Part shown: positions 30,786-31,967 of the stretch, one piece after another | How positions within the stretch are numbered: the first letter of the stretch is position 1 | Layout of the letters: each line of letters opens with the position of its first letter | DNA from: DAOUAG01 sp034432935 | Lineage (GTDB): Bacteria > Chloroflexota > Dehalococcoidia > SM23-28-2 > RBG-16-64-32 | DNA: 31,967 bases | Direction of reading: 5' to 3' | Assembly: GCA_034432935.1 (NCBI GenBank) | Contig: DAOUBD010000078.1 | Coordinates: forward strand, 1-31,967 | Translations under genes and position numbers: made by a program | Notes under the pieces: generated by a model | The model's database searches: none | The model's input: only the letters and a program-made list of their open reading frames with translations | Told to the model about the DNA's origin: nothing

Positions 30786-31205
30786 CTAGGCCTCTGGCTC
30801 GCCGAAGGTCCAGAACTTGGGCTCCAGAAACGCCCGTAGGACGTCCGGGCGGGAGATGACCCCCACCAACTTCCCGTCTTCTGTCACCGGCACCCGCACG
30901 ATCTTGCGGGTGTCCAGTATCTCCAGGACCTCGTCCAGGCTGGAGTCCGCCTCGACGGATATAACCTCCCGGGTCATGATGGCGTCTGACGTGGTGGTCT
31001 CCAAAGGCAAGCCGCCGCGGATAGCCCGCAAAATGTCCAGCTCCGTCACGATGCCGATGATGGTGCCGTCCGGCTCGGTTATCGGCATCCCGCTGTAGCC
31101 TCCCATCAGCATCTGGATGGCTACGTCGCGCACGGTGGTAGTCCGCGCGCCGGCCACCACCGGCTGGTTCATGATGTCGCGGGCCTTCATTTGGGGCCTG
31201 TCCAT
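30786..31205 (-). CDS. Two-CBS-domain protein
   Basis: A 139-residue soluble protein made of one CBS pair. CBS1 runs about 7-67 (MKARDIMNQPVVA to ELDILRAIRGG) and CBS2 about 74-128 (AIMTREVISVEADSS to SRPDVLRAFLE). Such modules bind adenosine nucleotides and sense energy state. The size and domain plan match Hrp1 (Rv2626c) of M. tuberculosis, a DevR-regulated protein; here a DevS/DevR-like pair is the convergent neighbour, but this is an analogy. I place the start at ATG 31205; ATG 31190 is also possible. The open frame up to 31379 is only the antisense-like overlap of the zinc-ribbon gene. It lies 11 bp after the zinc-ribbon stop, probably coupled. Confidence 0.85.
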   Translation of the reverse strand: MDRPQMKARDIMNQPVVAGARTTTVRDVAIQMLMGGYSGMPITEPDGTIIGIVTELDILRAIRGGLPLETTTSDAIMTREVISVEADSSLDEVLEILDTRKIVRVPVTEDGKLVGVISRPDVLRAFLEPKFWTFGEPEA

Positions 31206-31216
31206 CTCGACGGCGG

Positions 31217-31399
31217 TCAGGCCGCCACCTTCTCGGCCGGAGCTGCCCCTATCAGGCTCTCGCCAGCCAAGAGGCGCGTCTCCTCGAGCTGGTTCAGGAT
31301 GTAGCCGCACTGGACGCACACGATGTACTTGCCGTAGATGTCTGACTCTTCCCGGAGGTCTCCATGGCAACGTGGGCACTCTTTCAGCCAGTACCTCAT
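31217..31399 (-). CDS. Small zinc-ribbon protein, 60 aa
   Basis: A 60-residue protein with two CxxC knuckles: Cys8-Cys11 (ECPRCHGD) and Cys28-Cys31 (VCVQCGY), 16 residues apart, a classic treble-clef or rubredoxin-like zinc ribbon. The C-terminal part (NQLEETRLLAGES) is helical. Function unknown; such ribbons often bind nucleic acid or act as small partners of regulatory proteins. A strong AGGAGG (31406-31411) precedes ATG 31399 by 6 bases. It is the first gene of a pair with the CBS protein. A TCTAAT (31446-31451, minus strand) may be its -10. Confidence 0.82.
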   Translation of the reverse strand: MRYWLKECPRCHGDLREESDIYGKYIVCVQCGYILNQLEETRLLAGESLIGAAPAEKVAA

Positions 31400-31517
31400 A
31401 GCAAACCTCCTGGTATGTTCACGGTCTTTTCCATCTCTTCCTTAGATTAGAACGCTGGAGCGCCAGGTGCAGGATTCCAATGGCACAATTGAGGCGGGAC
31501 TTTCGGACTCGCTGGCC

Positions 31518-31531
31518 GGGCCGAGAGGCCC
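31518..31531 (-). terminator. Small GC hairpin after the ABC ATPase gene
   Basis: GGGCC-GAGA-GGCCC, a 5-bp stem with a tetraloop, 4 bases beyond the ATPase stop on the minus strand. No U-tract; a weak candidate. The rest of 31412-31535 shows nothing I can name. Confidence 0.25.
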
Positions 31532-31535
31532 TGCG

Positions 31536-31967
31536 TTAGGTGCCGGCGCCCGGCCGCTGGCCCGGAACCGCAGCCTCTTCGCCCACGATCTTGCCGTCCA
31601 GCATGCGGACGACGCGTTCCGCCCGAGCCGCCACATCCCGGTCGTGGGTGACCAAGACTATCGTAAGGCCGCGCTCGGCGCGCAGCCGTTCCACCAGGTC
31701 CAGTACCCGGCGCCCGGAGGCCGAGTCCAGCCGGCCAGTGGGCTCGTCCATCAGGAGGATGCCGGGGTCATTGGCCAGGGCGCGGGCTATGGCCACCCTC
31801 TGGCGTTCGCCCCCCGAAAGGTCAGCCGGCAGGTTGTGTTCCTTATTCGAGAGGTCGACCAAGGCCAGTAGCTCCCTTGCCCTCGCCCTCCTCTGGCGGG
31901 CGGAGAGGCCAGCCTCGAACATTGGGACCTGCACGTTTTCGCTGGCGCTAAGGGTCGGGAGCAGGTT
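31536..31967 (-). CDS. ABC transporter ATP-binding protein (LolD/MacB type), 5' end missing
   Basis: The open frame continues off the right edge, so this is a fragment of 143 residues. It starts within NLLPTLSASENVQVPMF, the Q-loop region typical of LolD/MacB/FtsE-like ATPases. The signature LSGGERQRVAIARALA, Walker B ILLMDEP with the catalytic Glu, D-loop GRLD (usually GNLD) and switch His in VTHD are present. Walker A lies outside the window. This group powers lipoprotein release, efflux or lipid transport through partner permeases, which are not in view. GTG 31934 is an internal codon and not the start. Confidence 0.9.
   Translation of the reverse strand, partial: NLLPTLSASENVQVPMFEAGLSARQRRARARELLALVDLSNKEHNLPADLSGGERQRVAIARALANDPGILLMDEPTGRLDSASGRRVLDLVERLRAERGLTIVLVTHDRDVAARAERVVRMLDGKIVGEEAAVPGQRPGAGT

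Noticed and set aside
31206..31379. N-terminal extension of the CBS protein
   Set aside because: It overlaps the zinc-ribbon gene in another frame and is Arg/Pro-rich shadow code.
1..31967. Phage, insertion sequence or integron remnants
   Set aside because: The only recombinase is a housekeeping Xer; no transposase, att-like duplication or shift in composition was seen, and the tRNA genes have no adjacent 3'-end repeat.

Overview
The window is high-GC bacterial chromosome. It most likely comes from a Chloroflexota (Dehalococcoidia-like) genome. The best marker is the 871-residue membrane protein at 9347-11962, which carries the YYYFGY and DLHAHVMAMP motifs of the Chlor_Arch_YYY/DUF2298 family, known mainly from Chloroflexota and archaea. 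Many short lipoproteins with Pro/Ala/Ser/Thr-rich linkers, a cohesin-like surface protein and frequent leaderless-looking starts fit this. I see no phage, insertion sequence, CRISPR array or clear genomic island.

Positions 1-14060 form a cell-surface glycan or glycoprotein block. It opens with the tail of a membrane-anchored cohesin-domain protein and a PQQ-type sugar dehydrogenase lipoprotein. Four multi-pass GT-C type proteins follow: PIG-V-like, GT87/DUF2029-like, PMT-type, and a YYY-related protein of 692 residues. Then come a GtrA-family protein, the full YYY protein, an FAD amine-oxidase-fold flavoprotein and a dolichyl-phosphate-glucose-synthase-like GT2. The inferred logic is that GT2 charges a polyprenyl phosphate with sugar, GtrA helps it cross the membrane, and the GT-C enzymes use it outside.

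Positions 14100-17640 hold an unrecognised helical protein, a C-terminally short 3-hydroxyacyl-CoA dehydrogenase, enolase and a TIGR00725/LOG-like protein coupled to enolase. Positions 17720-21440 hold an M6-like metallopeptidase lipoprotein, a XerC/XerD recombinase with a structured leader, and protein-L-isoaspartate methyltransferase. Next are a membrane-anchored cupredoxin, UvrC and a nitronate monooxygenase.

Positions 25067-26880 form a copper-handling operon: a small His/Cys-rich secreted protein, a SCO lipoprotein, and a PCu(A)C lipoprotein with a Met-rich tail. With the cupredoxin this suggests CuA or respiratory copper delivery. Two tRNA genes follow, Leu(CAG) and Arg with the rare GCG anticodon, behind one strong promoter. 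The right end has a small coiled-coil protein, a GNAT acetyltransferase, a DevS/DevR-like two-component pair, a two-CBS protein coupled to a zinc-ribbon protein, and a truncated ABC transporter ATPase that runs off the edge.

Two themes cross the window. First, several genes have an (often extended) -10 box placed so that transcription would start at or within a few bases of the start codon, which implies leaderless mRNAs. Second, convergent gene pairs are packed so tightly that their stop codons share palindromes or hairpins.
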